Part shown: positions 26,601-35,884 of the stretch, piece after piece | Layout of the letters: each line of letters opens with the position of its first letter | How positions within the stretch are numbered: the stretch's first letter is position 1 | Assembly (NCBI RefSeq): GCF_028748065.1 | Contig: NZ_CP118166.1 | Location: 1,379,501-1,443,500, forward strand | Length of the DNA: 64,000 nt | Direction: 5' to 3' | DNA from: Hyphococcus flavus | GTDB taxonomy: Bacteria; Pseudomonadota; Alphaproteobacteria; Caulobacterales; Parvularculaceae | The notes under the pieces: model-generated | Told to the model about the DNA's origin: nothing | What the model saw: the letters and a program-made list of their open reading frames with translations, nothing else | The model's database searches: none | Translations under genes and position numbers: made by a program

Positions 26601-27314
26601 ATGGCGTACCCGGCGGACTTCCTGCTCGACCGTCTTCTTTATCGCGACGGTCTGATGCTGGTGATCGACAAGCCCGCCGGTTTGCCGGTGCATGCAGGGC
26701 CCTCTTCCAGACAGGGCGGGGGCGATAATCTTGAAAATTATTTCGATGCGCTGCGTTTCGGTTTGCCGCGCATTCCTGCGCTGGCGCATCGCCTTGACCG
26801 TGACACGTCGGGCTGTCTGGTGCTCGGCCGCCATCCGAAAGCCTTGCGCAAACTCGGCAAGCTGTTTTCCGACGGCCGGATTGAAAAATCCTACTGGGCG
26901 ATCACGGCGGGCGTTCCTGAAAAACTTTCCGGCGCCGTCGATGCGCCACTGAAGAAGACGCAATGCGGGTCCGGATGGCGCGTTGAGATCGCCGCAGACG
27001 GCGATGAAGAGGGGCAGGAGGCGCGCACCACCTATCGCGTGCTGGCGCAACATGATGGCCGCGCCTTTATCGAGGCGAAGCCGAAGACCGGCCGTACCCA
27101 TCAGGTTCGCGTGCATCTTGAGTCCATAGGCGCGCCGATTATCGGCGACCCTCAGTATGGGGACTTGCCGGAAAATATGCGCAGGCAACCGATGATGTTG
27201 CATGCGCGCCGTGTCATCGTGCCGATTTCGAAAAACAAAGAGCCTGTTGTTGTCGAAGCCCCGCCGCCCGAAGCGATGGCGGCGTTGCTTGCGGAAATGG
27301 GCGCCAAGTTTTGA
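26601..27314 (+). CDS. RluA-family RNA pseudouridine synthase
   Basis: 237 residues. The catalytic Asp is in 'HRLDRDTSGCLVLGR' (motif II); motif I is 'VIDKPAGLPVHAGPSSRQGG'; 'TGRTHQVRVHLESIGAPIIG' is motif III. No S4 domain, so an RluA/TruC-like short member acting on tRNA or 23S rRNA. Start ATG follows the rppH stop with no gap. About 500 bases of non-coding DNA follow. Confidence 0.92.
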   Translation: MAYPADFLLDRLLYRDGLMLVIDKPAGLPVHAGPSSRQGGGDNLENYFDALRFGLPRIPALAHRLDRDTSGCLVLGRHPKALRKLGKLFSDGRIEKSYWAITAGVPEKLSGAVDAPLKKTQCGSGWRVEIAADGDEEGQEARTTYRVLAQHDGRAFIEAKPKTGRTHQVRVHLESIGAPIIGDPQYGDLPENMRRQPMMLHARRVIVPISKNKEPVVVEAPPPEAMAALLAEMGAKF

Positions 27315-27817
27315 CGGCGCACTGTCGCAGTTGAAATGGTTCAATGCGGGGCCCGTCGCCGCTTCCCTTTCCCGCGTCATCACTGACGTGCAGCGGTTTT
27401 TTGTACAATTTGCATCTGACGATTTGTACAACTTTTCCAACGCCTCGATTTTTCCTGTGTCTGTGTGCTGGACGAAGTGCGCGCAAAACTTTCCACGCAA
27501 TCAGGAAGCATCATAAGTGAGCGGGAAAAGTGGTGGATAACCGTCCACCAAAAGCGGGTTTCATGAAAGAATTCATCACATAGGCTGTAAAATTTCGGGG
27601 CCGACTCGCCTCAGCGTTGTGGTCAAATCTGGTGAAACGTTCGGCGTTCGAGCTGAAGCTGTGTGTCAGCTCTTGGCCCAAAACGGCTATTGAAGATCGG
27701 CCAACTTTGCGAGTGGTCGCCTTTTTTGATATCCGGGTGTGAAATGCGCCTAGTTGAGTTGGCAATTTGGTAAAGCCATATTTGTTGTCTAACGACCAGA
27801 GGTTCTAGAGACGCGGA
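27315..27817. other. Non-coding gap with an AT-rich centre
   Basis: 503 bases between the RluA-type gene and the orphan gene. No supported ORF, RNA gene or terminator. It holds the paired TTGTACAA palindromes (27401-27431) and a small GGTGGA/TCCACC inverted repeat near 27531-27548. Composition is more AT-rich than the flanks. Confidence 0.5.
27401..27431. promoter_or_regulatory. Candidate operator: two TTGTACAA palindromes 23 bases apart
   Basis: The eight-base palindrome TTGTACAA occurs at 27401-27408 and again at 27424-27431, about two helical turns apart, so dimers bound to both would lie on the same face. It is far from the next start (27818), so the regulated gene is unclear. Confidence 0.3.
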
Positions 27818-28195
27818 ATGAATGCAGAAACACTTTACCGTATGGTACAACAACTTTGGCCTGAGCGCGTAGACATTTCGGACGCGACTATCAGTGGGTC
27901 ATCAAGAGCCCGCTTTCCGAAGCTTTCGTATGCATGGGATAAAGCTGAATTGGCCGTCGAACCTGTGGGGGTCAACTATAAGAGGATACAAGACTCGTGG
28001 CGCGATCTCGGCGTATGGTGCTACTTCCAGGCATTTCACCAGTGTGCACACGATAACTATATGCTGGGACGTCGTGAAGTACAGCGAAGTGATGTTTCAC
28101 TGAATGATTTTAAGGCACGAATGAAAGCAGCGTTAGCAGTTGAAGGCTGGGAAAGAGAAAGGGTGCTTTACGAGGCAGCTAACGGCCAGAGTTAG
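27818..28195 (+). CDS. Orphan hypothetical protein, 125 residues
   Basis: Small soluble protein without signal or membrane segment. Aromatic- and Trp-rich for its size ('LGVWCYFQAFHQCAHDNYM'), with two Cys and several His. The C-terminal half is helical and charged ('NDFKARMKAALAVEGWERER'). I recognise no family. Flanked by long non-coding stretches on both sides and visibly more AT-rich than the neighbours, so it may be a recent acquisition. The start ATG 27818 has a weak upstream GCGGA. Coding nature is likely from length and composition, not proven. Confidence 0.5.
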   Translation: MNAETLYRMVQQLWPERVDISDATISGSSRARFPKLSYAWDKAELAVEPVGVNYKRIQDSWRDLGVWCYFQAFHQCAHDNYMLGRREVQRSDVSLNDFKARMKAALAVEGWERERVLYEAANGQS

Positions 28196-28311
28196 TAAGG
28201 CTTTCAACATTATAAGCCATTCATTTAGCAAAGCGGCAGGTATTAACGAACAGTCAATTTTAGACATGTCTCTGAACGGTCCGCTTTCGGCAAAAAGCTG
28301 ACGTTTATTTC

Positions 28312-29337
28312 CTAACCGTGATGCCCAGCAACGACGGGCGCTGTCAGTAGCGCCTCCGCCGCGCGTTCCGCGTCAGCAGTCCGTTTCTCCCACTCGGCGC
28401 CGGAGATAACGTCATAGGAAAGCTCCAGCGCATCGAGCCGCGCTTTTGCGGTGTCGAAGAACCACTGGCGCGTTTCCGGCGCCCCGGCGTAGCGGACGCC
28501 GTCATCGGCCCAGGGCGTGTCCGGCGAAAGCAAAAGATAATGGTCCGCCGGGTCCTCGCCCGCGAAGCGTTCAAGCGCCGGCAAGGGCTCGCCCAGCAGA
28601 TGTTCTGCCCAGACGGCGGTCTGGATCGCGTCAGTGTCCTCAATCAGCAGCGGCCCGGCGAGCGGCGACAGCGCCGCGCGCATGGCGGCGTGAGTTTCGG
28701 CGAGCACCATCAGGTCTTCGCCGGTCCAGTGCGTGCCTTTTGCATGATGCGACTGCTTGTAATAAACGTCATAGGCCCGCCCATATTCCGGCATCATCCG
28801 GGTCCGGAACTTTTCCGCAAGATGCGCGGCGAGGCGCGACTTGCCGGTGCTTTCAGGCCCCAGGATAGTGAGACGTTTTTGAAACCCGCTGCGCGCCGGG
28901 GCGGCGAGATCGTTCCAGTGCGCCGCCGGGTTATCGCGGATCGCCGTTCCCGAAACGCTGAACGCTTCGCGGTCGGGATCGATAATCACAGGCTCTGCGC
29001 CAAGTTCCTCGGCGAGGCGAAAGCCATAGGGCTCGCCCGCAAAGACCCGATCGATGGGTTCGGGATGGAACTCGCGAATGACCTCGCGCCAGATGCGCCA
29101 GAAATCCGGATGGTCTTCCGGCTGCTGCGGCAGGTCGCGGTGAAGGTGCAGCACGTTGGCGTAGGGCACGGCTTCCTGCATCCATAAATATCGGGCCTTG
29201 CCGGAGACGGGTTCGTCATCGGTCGAACAAACGAGCACGGTCAACTCGTCCACCATGCGCCGCGCCGTGTCGCAGATAAACAGATGCCCGCGATGGGGAG
29301 GCATGAACTTGCCGAGAAGAAAGCCTCTGGTCGTCAT
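28312..29337 (-). CDS. nadR: NadR-like NMN adenylyltransferase / ribosylnicotinamide kinase
   Basis: 341 residues, two enzymes in one chain. N-terminal nucleotidyltransferase (about 1-155): 'GFLLGKFMPPHRGHLFICD' with HxGH, and 'VSGTAIRDNP'. The C-terminal kinase (about 160-335) starts with the P-loop 'LTILGPESTGKSRLAAHLA' and contains 'MMPEYGRAYDVYY' and 'LLIEDTDAIQTAVW'. The helix-turn-helix repressor domain of enteric NadR is missing. Overlaps the pnuC stop by four bases, so transporter and kinase form a salvage pair: import of nicotinamide riboside, phosphorylation, then adenylation to NAD. Confidence 0.93.
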   Translation of the reverse strand: MTTRGFLLGKFMPPHRGHLFICDTARRMVDELTVLVCSTDDEPVSGKARYLWMQEAVPYANVLHLHRDLPQQPEDHPDFWRIWREVIREFHPEPIDRVFAGEPYGFRLAEELGAEPVIIDPDREAFSVSGTAIRDNPAAHWNDLAAPARSGFQKRLTILGPESTGKSRLAAHLAEKFRTRMMPEYGRAYDVYYKQSHHAKGTHWTGEDLMVLAETHAAMRAALSPLAGPLLIEDTDAIQTAVWAEHLLGEPLPALERFAGEDPADHYLLLSPDTPWADDGVRYAGAPETRQWFFDTAKARLDALELSYDVISGAEWEKRTADAERAAEALLTAPVVAGHHG

Positions 29338-29948
29338 GAGTCCACTGCCTCGCCTGATTTGTACGCCCTGCGCCAGTTGAAATAGCCGACCGTCGCGAGG
29401 ACAAGAAAGACAGCATAAAGCCCGGCGGTGGGGTAAAGCCCCTTCGCCCAGTAAACGCCGATGGCGACGATGTCCACGCCGACCCAGACGAGCCAGTTCT
29501 CAAGCCGCCGGCGCGCCAGCAAAATCTGCGCAATGATGCTGAAAACGAGGATGGTTGAATCCCAATAGGGGAGCGCTGCATCGGTCAGGCGCGAGAAAGC
29601 CGTTCCGATGACACCCACACCGCCCGCGCCGATAATGGCATAGGCGAACGCCTGGCTGCGCGTAATGCGCCGGACGATGACGAGGCCCGTTGCGTCGCGT
29701 TTATTGTGCCAGTGGATGAGGCCATAAATCTGTACAATGACGAAAAAGATCTGCAGCACCGTGTCGGCGTAAAGCTTCGCGTCATAGAAGATCTTCATAT
29801 AGAGGATCACCATGACGATGCCGAACGGATAGTTCCAGATCGACCGGCGGATCAGCAGCGTGATGTTGCAAAGCCCTAGAATGACGGCGGCGATCTCAAT
29901 CGGGCGCTCGCCGATCATGGCGTGGAGGAAGTCGAACGCCGCGCTCAT
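29334..29948 (-). CDS. pnuC: Nicotinamide riboside transporter PnuC
   Basis: About 204 residues, seven membrane helices (SWEET-like fold). 'LGLCNITLLIRRSIWNYPFG' and 'ADTVLQIFFVIVQIYGLIHW' are conserved family segments, and 'WVGVDIVAIGVYWAKGLY' holds the NR-binding region. ATG 29948 chosen; upstream in-frame codons to 30014 would overlap the neighbouring gene. Facilitates uptake of nicotinamide riboside, trapped by the coupled NadR kinase. Confidence 0.93.
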   Translation of the reverse strand: MSAAFDFLHAMIGERPIEIAAVILGLCNITLLIRRSIWNYPFGIVMVILYMKIFYDAKLYADTVLQIFFVIVQIYGLIHWHNKRDATGLVIVRRITRSQAFAYAIIGAGGVGVIGTAFSRLTDAALPYWDSTILVFSIIAQILLARRRLENWLVWVGVDIVAIGVYWAKGLYPTAGLYAVFLVLATVGYFNWRRAYKSGEAVDS

Positions 29949-29958
29949 GTTGCGGGTT

Positions 29959-30327
29959 TCAGACCGTCGGCTCGCGCGGCACGAAGAAATGAAGGCCGAT
30001 ATAGGCTGCGCCAATAAGGCCAGGCAGGAATGCGACAGACCATAGCGGCAGGTCGAGGAACTCGCCGCCTGCGAAATATCCGATAACGCCTAACGCGGCG
30101 GCGAGCGCCATCAACAAAATGCCCCGGCGTAGATCGGCGTTGGCGCCGATAGAATCATGGGTGATGGCGGAGATCAGTTTCGGGTCCGCCTCGCCGGTTT
30201 TTTCAACGCTGATTCTGATCGCTTCGTAGATAACGCGCCGGTTGCGGTGGCGGAAATAAAACGGCATCGCCACGATCAGTACGATGCTGGCGAAGACGAT
30301 CAGCGGCACGATGATGGCGACTTCCAT
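29959..30327 (-). CDS. Small membrane protein, DUF6249-like
   Basis: 122 residues with an N-terminal helix ('IIVPLIVFASIVLIVAMPF'), then 'HRNRRVIYEAIRISVEKTG', and two C-terminal helices. The layout (TM, basic segment, short helix with 'AIxxxxExG', paired TMs) resembles the DUF6249 group; I am not certain. Between coaBC (four bases after its stop) and pnuC (10 bases before its start), so in one - strand run. Function unknown. Confidence 0.7.
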   Translation of the reverse strand: MEVAIIVPLIVFASIVLIVAMPFYFRHRNRRVIYEAIRISVEKTGEADPKLISAITHDSIGANADLRRGILLMALAAALGVIGYFAGGEFLDLPLWSVAFLPGLIGAAYIGLHFFVPREPTV

Positions 30328-30331
30328 GGCG

Positions 30332-31567
30332 CTACTCCGCAGCTTTGACGAGGGTAGGTCCGCGCAATGTCTGTGCGATTCGCGATGCGAGTTCGCGCGC
30401 CACGTCAGCCTTCGACATTTCCGGCCAGGTTTCGTCGCCCTTTTCGGTGATCAGGATCACCGTGTTGCGTTCGCCGCCCATGGCGCAGTGTTCGCCGGGC
30501 GAGACGTCATTGGCGACAATCCAGTCGCATTTTTTGCGCGCCATCTTCGCTTCCGCATGACCGAGGACATCGTCGGTTTCCGCCGCAAAGCCGATGACGA
30601 GGCGCGGGCGGCCTTCCTTCATCTGCGAAATGGTTTTCAGGATGTCAGGGTTTTCCGTCAACGGAAGATCAGTGAGGCCGCCGCGTTCCTTCTTGATCTT
30701 GCGGTCTGTTTCTATGGACGGTCGATAATCGGCGACAGCGGCGCAGCAAACAGCACAATCGACCGGCAACGCTTTCTCGCTCGCCGCCATCATCTGACGC
30801 GCGCTTTCAACGCGGACGAGGTTGACGCCGGCAGGCGGTTTCTCGCTTGAGGGGCCAGTGACGAGGGTGACATCGGCGCCTAAATTTCTTAACGCTGCAG
30901 CGATGGCGTAGCCCTGTTTGCCTGATGACCGGTTGGCGATATAGCGCACCGGATCGATCGCCTCGACCGTTGGCCCGGCAGTGACGAGTACGCGCTTGCC
31001 CGTCATGGGCCCGCGCGTGCTTTTAAGGAAATAAGCTTCAACTTCATCGGCGATTGCCGCCGGCTCCGCCATGCGGCCGGGCCCGTATTCGCCGCAGGCC
31101 ATCTCGCCCTTGTCTGGGCCGACAATCATCAAGCCGTCTTTTTTCACCGTTTCGAGGTTACGCTGCGTCGCTGCATGCTCCCACATGCGCACATTCATGG
31201 CGGGCGCGAACATCACGGGTTTGTCGGTGGCGAGGAGCGCCGTTGAGGCAAGGTCGTTTGCAAGGCCGTTCGCCGCCTTCGCCATCAAGTCGGCTGTTGC
31301 TGGCGCAACAACAACAAGGTCCGCCGAACGCGAAAGCTCAATGTGACCCATCTCCGCTTCGTCAGTGAGGTCGAACAGATCCGTGTAACATTTCTCGCCG
31401 GTCAGGCTGGCGACCGATAAAGGTGTTATGAATTCGGCGCCCGCGCGTGTCAGGATCGCGCGGGTTTCAACGCCGCGTTTCGCCAGTTCACGGATCAGCT
31501 CAAGGCTTTTGTAGGCCGCAATGCCGCCGCCGATGATTAACAGAATGCGTTTTGTATCGTTCGCCAT
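30332..31567 (-). CDS. coaBC: Bifunctional CoaBC
   Basis: Phosphopantothenoylcysteine synthetase/decarboxylase, two steps of coenzyme A synthesis, 411 residues. The N-terminal flavin CoaC domain (1-~190) has 'GGGIAAYKSLELIRELAKRG' and 'APAMNVRMWEHAATQRN', where the catalytic Cys is in 'EMACGEYGPGRMAEP'. The C-terminal CoaB domain starts 'GKRVLVTAGPTVEAIDPVRY' and includes 'AAVADYRPS' and 'KKCDWIVANDVS'. Complete and normal length. In related genomes it follows ubiB; here a 200-residue unknown and an opposing gene separate them. Confidence 0.95.
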   Translation of the reverse strand: MANDTKRILLIIGGGIAAYKSLELIRELAKRGVETRAILTRAGAEFITPLSVASLTGEKCYTDLFDLTDEAEMGHIELSRSADLVVVAPATADLMAKAANGLANDLASTALLATDKPVMFAPAMNVRMWEHAATQRNLETVKKDGLMIVGPDKGEMACGEYGPGRMAEPAAIADEVEAYFLKSTRGPMTGKRVLVTAGPTVEAIDPVRYIANRSSGKQGYAIAAALRNLGADVTLVTGPSSEKPPAGVNLVRVESARQMMAASEKALPVDCAVCCAAVADYRPSIETDRKIKKERGGLTDLPLTENPDILKTISQMKEGRPRLVIGFAAETDDVLGHAEAKMARKKCDWIVANDVSPGEHCAMGGERNTVILITEKGDETWPEMSKADVARELASRIAQTLRGPTLVKAAE

Positions 31568-31599
31568 AACAGGGGTATAGATAGTCTTTCGCCGCCCTT

Positions 31600-32013
31600 A
31601 TGTCACGCACCCCGGGGAGGGCTAGGGAATTGAAACAAGGCCTGATTTTCATTGCGCTGACGCTGGCCGTCACAATGACGCTCGTTCATTTTTTCATAGG
31701 CGGGCGTCTGATCGCCCGGCCATTGCTGGAGAGCGATCTAGAAACCTTAGCCCGCATGACGCTTTACCTATGCTGGCACGGGATCACGATTGTACTGGCG
31801 GGCATGGCGTTGCTTTATGCGGATGCGCTGTTCTGGCGCAAGGATCCGAATAGCGCGCGGCTGGCCTCAGGGCTTGCAGCGGCGTTTTTCTTTCTGATCT
31901 GGTTTGTCATCGCCGCGTTCGGATTGGGTCCACTGCAATTGCCGCAGTGGATTGTGTTCGCCCCGATGGCCGTTTTCGGAGCGCTCGGCGTCAAACACGC
32001 CAATCGGGCTTAA
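31600..32013 (+). CDS. Small four-helix membrane protein, unknown
   Basis: 137 residues with four hydrophobic segments ('LIFIALTLAVTMTLVHFF', 'LYLCWHGITIVLAGMALLY', 'ASGLAAAFFFLIWFVIAAF' and the last around 'WIVFAPMAVFGALGV'). ATG 31600 or TTG 31630 both fit; the first is only 33 bases from the divergent coaBC start. No family recognised. Four-base tail-to-tail overlap with the next gene. Confidence 0.65.
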   Translation: MSRTPGRARELKQGLIFIALTLAVTMTLVHFFIGGRLIARPLLESDLETLARMTLYLCWHGITIVLAGMALLYADALFWRKDPNSARLASGLAAAFFFLIWFVIAAFGLGPLQLPQWIVFAPMAVFGALGVKHANRA

Positions 32014-32615
32014 GCGATCTGTTCTATCCGCGCGCCTTCGCATAAGGGATAGGAATCGAGAAACGGCTGCAACGCTGCTTTCATTTCCTCGAAAGAACGT
32101 CCGTAGCAATAAAGAGCGGTTTCTCGAGAGCCCTCCCAATAGCCGCGAAAGGCGCCCTTGTCGCCAAGTTGTCTGTCGAATTCGTCAACCACATGGTTGA
32201 TGTCGCATTCGGCGTAAACCTTATCGGGAAGGTCCGAGCCATTAAGAAAAACGCCGATGCCCTCGTTTACGCCGAAGGGAATTTCTTTTGCGGTTTCTTC
32301 AATGATCAGTTTCGACCCCTTAGGCGCGCCAAGGTCGTTCAGACGCTTGATGATCGTCGCAAGCGTTTCTTCATTCGCTTCGTTGACGCAAATCTCGAGA
32401 TCGCAGAATTCGATCCCATAAGGCTCATCGGCCATTTGCGTGCCGCCGCCTGTAACATCGCCGAGCCCGGCGCCCTCAAGTGTTTCGCATAACGGGTCTT
32501 CATAGTATTCGCCGCGATCAATCGGCTGCACTTTGGCGTTCAACCGGGCAATGACGAATTCACCTTTTGGCGCTTCAGCCTGCGGTTTCGCGCCGCCAAT
32601 TTTGATGCCGAACAT
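32010..32615 (-). CDS. Conserved-looking hypothetical soluble protein
   Basis: About 201 residues from ATG 32615 ('MFGIKIGGAKPQAEAP'); a longer frame to 32660 is less likely because AGAGGAG stands just upstream of 32615. Acidic, no membrane segment. Shows two ferredoxin-like alpha/beta units ('IEFCDLEICVNEANEETL' and 'SRETALYCYGRSFEEMKAA'), resembling proteins with paired small beta-alpha repeats. Function unknown. Between ubiB and coaBC on their strand, so possibly co-transcribed with ubiB. Confidence 0.65.
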   Translation of the reverse strand: MFGIKIGGAKPQAEAPKGEFVIARLNAKVQPIDRGEYYEDPLCETLEGAGLGDVTGGGTQMADEPYGIEFCDLEICVNEANEETLATIIKRLNDLGAPKGSKLIIEETAKEIPFGVNEGIGVFLNGSDLPDKVYAECDINHVVDEFDRQLGDKGAFRGYWEGSRETALYCYGRSFEEMKAALQPFLDSYPLCEGARIEQIA

Positions 32616-32686
32616 GATCGCTCTCCTCTGTGAAGAGGCGACTTTGCCGCCATAAGGCAAACAAAGCGTAATTTTAAACGACAGTT

Positions 32687-34219
32687 TTAGCGAGTGGCGA
32701 TTAACGCCGCGAGCGTCAGCGCGGCGAGGCCCAAAACCCAGACGGCGAGACGGGCGTTGCCCCCGGTTTTCGCTGCTGGCGCGTTAAGGCCGTTCTCATT
32801 GATTTTTTGCGCCGCCTTGCCGATGGCGTCCACATATTCGGGCAGCTTTGGCGCCACCTCGATGGCTTTGACCGTCGCTGCTTTCAGCTTCTCGGCCTGC
32901 GCCTTAACGCCGATGGCGTTGTTCACATGGTCCTTCACCACTGGCGTCGCCGCCGCCCACATATCGATTTCAGGATCGAGCAGGCGCGCGACGCCTTCGA
33001 CCGTCACCATGGTGCGCTGAAGCAGCACGAGCTCGGGCCGCAGATGCATGTCGAACAGGGCCGTCACATCGAATAGCTGCTGCAGGACGCGGGACATATC
33101 GACCTGCGCCGCGTTGCGCCCCTGCAAGGGTTCGCCGACGGCGCGCAACGCCTGCGCAAACGCATCTAGTGAATGCCCTGGGCCGACGTACCCTGCGTCG
33201 AAATGAACTTCGGCGGTGCGGCTGTAATTGCGAGTGATAAAGCCGTAGATAATCTCGGCGAAAACATGGCGCGTTTTTTCATCGAGCCGGCCCATGATGC
33301 CGAAATCGACCAGGGCTAGGCGGCCGTCATTATCGACGATCAGGTTCCCCTGATGCATGTCGGCGTGGAAAAACCCGGTGTGCAGCGCCTGTTTCAGGAA
33401 CACGCGAATGACAAGTTGCGCGAGCGCCTTGCGATCGATCCCGCGCTTATCCAGCGCTTCAAGATCGCCCAAAGGCGTTCCGTCAATCCATTCGACGGTC
33501 AGAACGCGGCGTGCGGTGAGCGGCCAGATCACTTCCGGCACGCGAACGCCTTGTTCGTCACGAAGATTTTCCGCCAGTTCCGACGCCGCCCCGGCTTCCA
33601 TGCGCAGGTCAAGTTCGATCGCCGCCGCCTCTTTCAATGTCTCGATGAACTTTACCGGCTCCATCCGCCGGCCGGTGGCGGAAAGGCTTTCCACATGGCG
33701 CGCGGCTCTCGCGAATGCGCGAAACTCCTGCGACGCTTTTTGCTCAATCCGTGGGCGGAGGATTTTAACGGCGACGGCGCGCCCGTCCTGCAATTCGGCT
33801 TTGTGCGCTTGCGCGATGGAGGCGGCGGCGATGGGTGCGGAGAACGTCTTGAACAGCTCGCCTGCGGACTTGCCAAAGGCGTTTTGTATCTCCTGTCTCG
33901 CTTGCGTCTCTGAAAACGGCGGCATCTTGTCTTGTAGCCGCCCGAGATCGCCCGCGAGGTCGAAACCGATAATGTCGGGCCGCGTGGCCATGAACTGGCC
34001 GAGCTTCACATAGGCAGGGCCAAGTTGTTCGAATGACGCAGCAAGCCTCTCTCCCGGCCGTTTGTCCCGGCCCTTTGGAAAAATCCGCGTGACCGCGCCA
34101 AAGGCGCGGACCGGCCCCGGCGCCATATGCGCGTATTCGCGCGGGATCAGGGCGTCATGGCGGATCAGCGTCCATCCAGCGCGCAGCAATCGGGCATAAT
34201 CAGCGAGGGCGGAGATCAT
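32687..34219 (-). CDS. ubiB: UbiB, ABC1/ADCK-family atypical kinase for ubiquinone synthesis
   Basis: 510 residues. The N-terminal KxGQ-type motif is seen as '[19 protein letters not shown]', the Ala-rich nucleotide loop as '[13 protein letters not shown]', catalytic region '[25 protein letters not shown]' (about 280-305), and two C-terminal membrane helices ending '[18 protein letters not shown]'. Needed for aerobic ubiquinone synthesis, probably as an ATPase that helps extract lipid intermediates. Overlaps the ubiE stop by four bases. Confidence 0.94.
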   Translation of the reverse strand: MISALADYARLLRAGWTLIRHDALIPREYAHMAPGPVRAFGAVTRIFPKGRDKRPGERLAASFEQLGPAYVKLGQFMATRPDIIGFDLAGDLGRLQDKMPPFSETQARQEIQNAFGKSAGELFKTFSAPIAAASIAQAHKAELQDGRAVAVKILRPRIEQKASQEFRAFARAARHVESLSATGRRMEPVKFIETLKEAAAIELDLRMEAGAASELAENLRDEQGVRVPEVIWPLTARRVLTVEWIDGTPLGDLEALDKRGIDRKALAQLVIRVFLKQALHTGFFHADMHQGNLIVDNDGRLALVDFGIMGRLDEKTRHVFAEIIYGFITRNYSRTAEVHFDAGYVGPGHSLDAFAQALRAVGEPLQGRNAAQVDMSRVLQQLFDVTALFDMHLRPELVLLQRTMVTVEGVARLLDPEIDMWAAATPVVKDHVNNAIGVKAQAEKLKAATVKAIEVAPKLPEYVDAIGKAAQKINENGLNAPAAKTGGNARLAVWVLGLAALTLAALIATR

Positions 34220-34995
34220 ATCCGCCAGCCCGAATGAATGGCGGCGACCCCGCCGGTGAGGTTTTCATATTTGACGCGAGCAAACCCTGCATTGCGGATG
34301 CGGGCGGCGAACGCTTCCTGGCCCGGGAATTTACGAATCGATTCAACAAGATACTGGTAGGATTCTCGGTCATCGGCGACCTGCTCGCCGAGCCACGGAA
34401 TTACATTGAACGAATAGGCGTCATAGATTTTCTGCAGCCCTTCCGTAATCGGATGAGAAAATTCGAGGCAAAAAAATCTTCCCCCGGGCCTCAGTACACG
34501 GAAGGCTTCACACAGCGCTGCATCCATATCGGTGACGTTCCGGATGCCGAATGCAACCGTGTAGGCGTCAGCGCACTTATCCGGGAACGGAAGGCTTTCA
34601 GCGTCGCCGGTGACGCGGCTCAGGCGCTCGCCGAAAGCCGCCATGTCGGCGCGCGCCTCACCGGCTTTCAGCATTTCATAATTGATGTCGCAAATGGTTG
34701 CGGTGGCTGGCGTTTTGGCTTCCGCTCGGGCGCGCTCGTCGGCGCGGCGCAAAAATCCGGCGGCGACATCGCCAGTGCCGCCCGCCACGTCGATCAGTTT
34801 TTCGCCGGGCCGGGGCATGAGCCGGTCAAGCAGGACCGACTTCCAGATCCGGTGCACGCCGCCGGACATCAGGTCGTTCATCAGGTCGTAGCGTGAGGCG
34901 ACGCTGTCGAATACGTCACGCACAAGATGCGCCTTTTCGCCGGTCTTCACCGTACGAAAGCCAAAGGAAGTTTCGTCTTCGCCGCGTTGCGTCAT
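34216..34995 (-). CDS. ubiE: UbiE C-methyltransferase
   Basis: SAM-dependent C-methyltransferase of ubiquinone (and menaquinone) synthesis, 259 residues. '[20 protein letters not shown]' and '[12 protein letters not shown]' are the UbiE signature, the SAM motif is '[15 protein letters not shown]', then '[19 protein letters not shown]' and '[12 protein letters not shown]'. Complete. It starts the ubiE-ubiB operon; the upstream 136-base gap is shared with divergent ihfB. Confidence 0.96.
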   Translation of the reverse strand: MTQRGEDETSFGFRTVKTGEKAHLVRDVFDSVASRYDLMNDLMSGGVHRIWKSVLLDRLMPRPGEKLIDVAGGTGDVAAGFLRRADERARAEAKTPATATICDINYEMLKAGEARADMAAFGERLSRVTGDAESLPFPDKCADAYTVAFGIRNVTDMDAALCEAFRVLRPGGRFFCLEFSHPITEGLQKIYDAYSFNVIPWLGEQVADDRESYQYLVESIRKFPGQEAFAARIRNAGFARVKYENLTGGVAAIHSGWRI

Positions 34996-35131
34996 GAAAA
35001 ATCCATATCTTTTCGTAGGTTAGGTGAGAAGCGCCTTGACGCCGCAGTCTGCTTTTGACAGGTTAACCACTTGATATTACCGGCGTTTCCGTGGTTTTGG
35101 GGTTGGGGGCGCTAACGAGACGGGGCGACAT

Positions 35132-35464
35132 ATGATCAAGTCGGAACTGGTGCAAAAGCTCGCCGACGAAAATCCGAACCTATTTCACCGCGATATCGAG
35201 CGGATCGTCTCGATCGTGTTTCAGGAAATATCCGATGCGCTGGCGCGCGGCGACAGGGTGGAGCTCAGGGGCTTCGGCGCATTTTCGGTAAAGCACCGGC
35301 CCGCCCGTACGGGCCGCAACCCGCGCAGCGGCGAGGCTGTCCATATCGAGGAAAAATGGGCGCCGTTTTTCAAGGCCGGTAAGGAACTGCGCGATCGGTT
35401 GAACAGTGAAGGCCGTTTTTCAGCAGGCGCCCAGCCGTTTCAGGGCGGCGATGCCCGCGAATGA
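35132..35464 (+). CDS. ihfB: Integration host factor subunit beta
   Basis: DNA-bending nucleoid protein, 110 residues. '[21 protein letters not shown]' matches IhfB starts. The beta-arm has '[18 protein letters not shown]' with the intercalating Pro in '[11 protein letters not shown]', and '[12 protein letters not shown]' ends the fold. About 15 extra residues at the C-terminus. A TTGACA element lies at 35055-35060 and a TTAACC half-site overlaps its 3' side, but no good -10 follows. Confidence 0.93.
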   Translation: MIKSELVQKLADENPNLFHRDIERIVSIVFQEISDALARGDRVELRGFGAFSVKHRPARTGRNPRSGEAVHIEEKWAPFFKAGKELRDRLNSEGRFSAGAQPFQGGDARE

Positions 35465-35503
35465 TCTTGAACTAATGTCCTCATTTCGGCGAAAATATCC
35501 GCA

Positions 35504-35872
35504 ATGATGAAATGGTTTTATCGTATTATCTGGATTCCGATACTGATCGTGTCGGTACTCTTCCTCTTTGCAAACCGTGCGCTGGTGGCGATCAGTCTTG
35601 ATCCGTTTAATGTTGAAGCTCCAGCCATGGCGACCCCGGCGCTTCCTTTGTGGTTCTGGCTGATGGGCATGTTGTTCATCGGTGTTGGTCTTGGTTCGTT
35701 CGGGATGTGGCTTTCAGGCGCCGAGCGACGAGCGCAGGCGCGCGATAACCGCCGCGAGCTGAAAGCCGTAAAGAAGGAAAACGCCGCGCTGAGTGCGAAA
35801 CTCGACGCGAGTAAAAAACAGGACGGCGGCGACACGGAAGAGCCGCCCAAGCTGGAGGCGACGTCCGTTTAG
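35504..35872 (+). CDS. lapA: LapA-domain membrane protein
   Basis: 122 residues: two membrane helices ('IPILIVSVLFLFANRALVAISLDP' region and 'LWFWLMGMLFIGVGLGSFG') followed by a basic coiled-coil tail with 'ARDNRRELKAVKKENAALSA'. This is the LapA (YciS) layout; in enteric bacteria LapA works with LapB in LpxC control. Position between ihfB and trpF is standard in alphaproteobacteria. lapB is not seen. Confidence 0.82.
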   Translation: MMKWFYRIIWIPILIVSVLFLFANRALVAISLDPFNVEAPAMATPALPLWFWLMGMLFIGVGLGSFGMWLSGAERRAQARDNRRELKAVKKENAALSAKLDASKKQDGGDTEEPPKLEATSV

Positions 35873-35884
35873 GGTCATGTCCGC

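Noticed and set aside
23085-27500. A 1471-codon open frame on the - strand
   Set aside because: It lies antisense to ctpA, the deacetylase-like gene, rppH and the RluA-type gene, which all use the same + frame, so one antisense frame stays open by codon bias. The translation is Arg/His-rich with no family features.
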